A stretch of DNA of 8,862 nucleotides from Clostridia bacterium (lineage in GTDB: Bacteria > Bacillota > Clostridia > Oscillospirales > CAG-272), in contig JAFTHJ010000209.1 in NCBI GenBank assembly GCA_017457465.1, positions 1 to 8,862 on the forward strand, in the 5' to 3' direction. Of this stretch, positions 6,325-8,862 are shown piece after piece. How positions within the stretch are numbered: position 1 is the first letter of the stretch; the number at the start of each line of letters is the position of its first letter. Below the pieces are notes generated by a model. The model saw only the letters and a list, made by a program, of their open reading frames with translations. It did not search any database and was not told the DNA's origin. The position numbers were made by a program, and so were the translations under genes.

Positions 6325-6723
6325 ATGAAAGAAATAGCTATAAGAGAGAACCATCTGTATAACAAGACCTACTCGAGAGGTCGCCGTTATGTCGGCAGGT
6401 ATATTGCGGTATACGTGCTCAAGGATTTGGCGGCGAAGCGGCTTATGCGCGAAAATCCCGAGGGGAAGTATGTTAACAGAGTGGGAATAACGGTGTCCAA
6501 AAAAATAGGAGGCGCTGTCTGCCGTAACCGCTCCAAGCGAATCATACGGGCGGCATACAGAGCGCTGTCGGACGAGCTTCGCCGCGGATATCTTGTTGTG
6601 ATAAGCGCGAGAGGAGCTATTGTCGGAAGAAATAGTCAGGACATCGAGGAGGAGCTCTCAAAGGCTTTCTTGGAGCTTGGAATGATGTCGGCGGATAAAA
6701 CGCCGAAAACGGAAGAAAAATGA
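6325..6723 (+). CDS. rnpA: Ribonuclease P protein component
   Basis: A 132-residue basic protein that joins the RNase P RNA to remove 5' leaders from precursor tRNAs. The family signature is present as GGAVCRNRSKRIIRAAYR (62-79), containing the RNR box at 67-69 and the RIIR helix; a Gly replaces the usual Asn in GNAV. Before it, VGITVSKKIGG (53-63) is the conserved strand. The N terminus NHLYNKTYSRGRRY (9-22) fits the family's 'F..vy..G' region. A short acidic and lysine tail after about 120 is not conserved. The ribosome binding site is poor (GAGAGAGA around 6311-6318), in contrast to rpmH. The stop overlaps the yidD start as ATGA, so the two are translationally coupled. Confidence 0.95.
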   Translation: MKEIAIRENHLYNKTYSRGRRYVGRYIAVYVLKDLAAKRLMRENPEGKYVNRVGITVSKKIGGAVCRNRSKRIIRAAYRALSDELRRGYLVVISARGAIVGRNSQDIEEELSKAFLELGMMSADKTPKTEEK

Positions 6724-6995
6724 AGCATGTTTGTGTATGGCTGATACGCTTGTATCAGAAATATCTTTCGCCGCTTAAAGGGAGACCGACATGTCGTTTC
6801 ACACCGACGTGTTCAGCCTACGCCGCGGAGGCGTTTATGAAACGAGGCTTTTTTGTGGGAATGTTTTTGACGGCAAGGCGCATTTTGCGCTGCAATCCGT
6901 TCTTCGCGGGGGGGTACGACCCTGTTCCGCCGAAGAAGATTCCCAAATACGGTAGGAGAGCGGACAGAGAAGATAAGGATGACCCAAATCAATGA
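6720..6995 (+). CDS. yidD: Membrane protein insertion efficiency factor YidD
   Basis: A 91-residue YidD protein, a small amphipathic membrane-associated factor that helps YidC/Sec-dependent insertion of inner membrane proteins. The signature is clear: YQKYLSPLKGRPTCRFTPTC (12-31) then SAYAAEAFMKRG, and RRILRCNPFFAGGYDPVP (53-70), with the conserved cysteines 25, 31 and 58. Length is normal apart from a charged tail after about 75. It begins inside the rnpA stop (four-base ATGA overlap), with GGAAGAAAA just upstream as ribosome binding site. Confidence 0.96.
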   Translation: MKHVCVWLIRLYQKYLSPLKGRPTCRFTPTCSAYAAEAFMKRGFFVGMFLTARRILRCNPFFAGGYDPVPPKKIPKYGRRADREDKDDPNQ

Positions 6996-7018
6996 CAAGA
7001 GCCTTACGGCAAAAAAGA

Positions 7019-7059
7019 GAGAGGATTTTCCGCGTATTTTCGCGGAAACGATTTAACCT
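7019..7059 (+). promoter_or_regulatory. Hairpin between a Shine-Dalgarno-like site and the yidC start
   Basis: TTTCCGCG (7027-7034) and CGCGGAAA (7041-7048) form an 8-bp stem with a six-base TATTTT loop. No good Shine-Dalgarno lies at normal distance from the yidC ATG (7060), but GAGAGGA (7019-7025) lies right before the stem. If the stem forms, the effective distance from that site to the ATG shrinks from 34 to about 12 bases. The hairpin has no T-tract after it, so it is not a terminator. Its use in initiation is an inference. Confidence 0.45.
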
Positions 7060-8307
7060 ATGAATATATGGGATTTTTTGATTAGTATACCCGGCGCGGT
7101 ACTCAAATTCTGCAACGATATAGTTGGCAATCAGTATGTACTGGCGCTTCTTATCTTTGCCCTTATCGTCGAGATAATTCTTTTGCCCTTCGGTATCAAG
7201 CAGCAGAAGAATTCTATAAGACAGGCGAAGATGCGTCCCAAGGAAATGGCAATTCGCAAAAAGTATGCGGGACGCGAGGATCAGGCAACGAAACAGAAGA
7301 TGTCGATGGAAATTCAGGAAATGTACCAGAAAGAGGGCTTCAACCCTATGAGCGGTTGTCTCCAGCTCTTTATACAGCTCCCGATAATCATCGCGCTTTA
7401 TAATATCGTATTGAACCCTCTGAAGTATATCTGCGGACTTTCAACAGACGCCATAAACGGCGTTATAAGCGTTGTTAAGTCTTATTCGGAGTATGCCGAT
7501 GTGAACTTTGTCGCTAACAGAAATATCGACCTTATGGCGGCGGTCAAGAAAATTATCGAGACCGACGGTGTTGGCGTTTTCTCGGGCGTTGAAGGATTTT
7601 CGGAGCATATTTCCTCGGTTGCGGATATTCCCAACCTGACTATGTTCGGCGGAGCGATAGACCTTGGCGGAACACCTGCGTTCACCGTGTTCAACTGGCT
7701 CCTGCTCGTTCCCGTGCTTACCTTTGTGGCATACTTCTTGAGTATGAAGGTGAACAGAAAGCTTATGTACCAGCCCGCGCAGAATGACGCGGCTATGGGC
7801 TGCTCGAACAAGGTAATGGATTTTGCTATGCCTCTGATGAGCGTGTTTATCACATTCACGGTTCCCGCGGCTCTCGGTGTGTACTGGATATTCAAGTGCC
7901 TTATCGGTATGCTCAAGCAGTTCATAATCCATCTGTTTATGCCTATCCCGAAGATGACAGACGAGGAGCTGAAGGCGGCAGAGAAGGAATACAACGCAAA
8001 GGCGGAGAAGGCTGCGCCCAGAGCAACAAGCGGTAAGAAGGTGCGTTCGCTTCACTATATAGACGCCGATGACGATGAGCCCGCCCCCACACCCAAGACG
8101 GCAAAGCCCGAGGAGGATGAGTCGGAGGAAAGGTCGGAGAAAAAGGCTGACGAGAACGAGGGCAACAAGCTTCTCGGACATGCGCCTATGAAAGAGGACA
8201 AGCCTCACGAGGATGCAAAATCCTTCCGCGGAAGACTCAAAAAGAAGATGGAGCAGGACGAGGCAACCGACGAAGCAACAGACGATACAACAGACGATAA
8301 AAAATAA
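7060..8307 (+). CDS. yidC: Membrane protein insertase YidC/Oxa1 family
   Basis: A 415-residue insertase of the Gram-positive YidC/SpoIIIJ type that inserts and folds proteins in the cytoplasmic membrane. Membrane segments are about 26-44, 101-119, 208-229 and 253-293 (two closely spaced helices). The cytoplasmic coiled-coil hairpin is at 45-100 and includes FNPMSGCLQLFIQLPIIIALY (94-114), a family hallmark. The loop at 120-205 is long and outside. No lipobox signal peptide is visible, unlike B. subtilis SpoIIIJ. Residue 38 is Glu in IVEIILLPF, where many family members have a basic residue. The tail from 294 on is long, charged and low in complexity and ends in an acidic repeat. An in-frame TAA at 7054 rules out an earlier start. 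The gene follows yidD, its partner factor, by 64 bases. Confidence 0.95.
   Translation: MNIWDFLISIPGAVLKFCNDIVGNQYVLALLIFALIVEIILLPFGIKQQKNSIRQAKMRPKEMAIRKKYAGREDQATKQKMSMEIQEMYQKEGFNPMSGCLQLFIQLPIIIALYNIVLNPLKYICGLSTDAINGVISVVKSYSEYADVNFVANRNIDLMAAVKKIIETDGVGVFSGVEGFSEHISSVADIPNLTMFGGAIDLGGTPAFTVFNWLLLVPVLTFVAYFLSMKVNRKLMYQPAQNDAAMGCSNKVMDFAMPLMSVFITFTVPAALGVYWIFKCLIGMLKQFIIHLFMPIPKMTDEELKAAEKEYNAKAEKAAPRATSGKKVRSLHYIDADDDEPAPTPKTAKPEEDESEERSEKKADENEGNKLLGHAPMKEDKPHEDAKSFRGRLKKKMEQDEATDEATDDTTDDKK
8257..8304 (+). repeat. Four-copy 12-base tandem repeat in the yidC 3' end
   Basis: Four 12-base units starting with GACGA follow each other: GACGAGGCAACC, GACGAAGCAACA, GACGATACAACA and GACGATAAAAAA. 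They encode D-E-A-T, D-E-A-T, D-D-T-T and D-D-K-K and run to the stop codon. Being in frame, copy number can change without breaking YidC. Confidence 0.85.
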
Positions 8308-8326
8308 TCATTAACGGAGAGATAAA

Positions 8327-8862
8327 GTGAAAAAAGAAGTTATAATCAGCGCTAAAACAATTGATGAAGCGCGTGAATTGGCTGCAAAGGAGCTTGGAGC
8401 GACAAGCGTTGACAGCATTGAATATACCGTTCTTGAGGAGCCCAAAAAGGGACTCTTCGGAATAGGCGCGGTTCCCGCGAAGATATCCGCATCCTACGTT
8501 GTCGGAGGAGAGCAGGACGCACTCGCGCTCATAAAGGAGCTGCTTGTTAATATGGGACTTGAAGCCGAGGTTACTATGAGTGACGGAGAGTCGGGCGAGA
8601 AGAAGATAACCGTTGAGGGCACAAACGCTGCAATTCTCATCGGTCATCACGGCGAGACGCTTGACGCGCTTCAGCACATTGCCACCCTCGCGGCTAACAA
8701 GAGAGTTAACGGCGAGAAGCAGGACTATGTCAAGATATCGGTTGATGTTGAGGGCTACAGAGCAAAGAGAGAGGAGACTCTCCGCGCGCTTGCCAGAAGA
8801 ATGGCAGACAGAGTTCTCAAGTACAAGAAGAGCGTTATGCTTGAGCCTATGAACCCCTATGA
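8327..8862 (+). CDS. jag: RNA-binding protein KhpB/Jag (EloR, SpoIIIJ-associated), 3'-truncated
   Basis: The first 178 residues of KhpB/Jag, a cytoplasmic RNA-binding protein that in streptococci works with KhpA in cell elongation control and is almost always encoded after yidC. Translation starts at a GTG with GGAGAG (8315-8320) six bases upstream. Residues 1-52 form the Jag-N domain, with EEPKKGLFGIGAVPAKI (37-53) as its hallmark. The KH domain covers about 64-140, with the RNA-binding loop ILIGHHGETLDALQ (103-116) of GxxG type (GHHG). The final part, EGYRAKREETLRALARRMAD (142-161), opens the R3H domain; the window ends within the conserved MEPMNPYE-type region (here LEPMNPY), so the R-x3-H residues are not seen. 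The link between Jag-N and KH is very short, about ten residues. Confidence 0.95.
   Translation, partial: MKKEVIISAKTIDEARELAAKELGATSVDSIEYTVLEEPKKGLFGIGAVPAKISASYVVGGEQDALALIKELLVNMGLEAEVTMSDGESGEKKITVEGTNAAILIGHHGETLDALQHIATLAANKRVNGEKQDYVKISVDVEGYRAKREETLRALARRMADRVLKYKKSVMLEPMNPY

Noticed and set aside
7441..8208. 255-codon open frame on the - strand opposite yidC
   Set aside because: It mirrors the yidC coding frame; its leucine- and arginine-rich, His/Cys-containing product looks like a codon-bias shadow.

Overview
The window reads as chromosomal core DNA of a low-to-mid GC Bacillota, most likely a gut-type member of the class Clostridia (Ruminococcaceae/Oscillospirales-like). The reasons are the short Gram-positive-type YidC, the Jag/KhpB gene directly after it, the rpmH-rnpA-yidD-yidC-jag gene order, RecD2 without RecBC, strong AGGAGG-type ribosome binding sites, and heavy use of ATA (Ile), AGA (Arg) and GAG (Glu) codons. 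The class is an inference from gene content; no taxonomic marker was searched. All eleven genes lie on the + strand. There are no tRNAs, rRNAs, insertion sequences, CRISPR arrays or prophage genes.

Region 1 (1-1685): the 3' two thirds or less of a RecD2-type helicase gene, cut by the window edge, followed two bases later by a ComF-family phosphoribosyltransferase gene. Region 2 (about 1676-5912): a good sigma-A-type promoter overlaps the end of comF and drives mreB (MreB/Mbl), a PepD-type dipeptidase, a small unrecognised membrane protein, and a membrane-anchored metallo-beta-lactamase-fold protein related to the C-terminal domain of ComEC. The last two genes overlap by one base. A perfect 13-bp hairpin ends this block.

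Region 3 (5943-8862): a strong promoter and a structured leader of about 97 nt start the conserved rpmH-rnpA-yidD-yidC-jag cluster. It encodes ribosomal protein L34, the RNase P protein, the YidD insertion factor, the YidC insertase and KhpB/Jag (cut at the right edge). The cluster combines translation and RNA processing with membrane protein insertion. A terminator-like hairpin between rpmH and rnpA could lower rnpA output relative to L34.

Most of the window is ordinary housekeeping DNA. The parts that deserve a second look are the coupled membrane-protein/ComEC-like pair with its cysteine cluster (4321-5870), the rpmH leader with alternative pairings, the yidC start with no nearby Shine-Dalgarno but one beyond a hairpin, the Glu in YidC where a basic groove residue is expected, and the absence of dnaA/oriC upstream of rpmH. 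I found no convincing new defence or mobile system.
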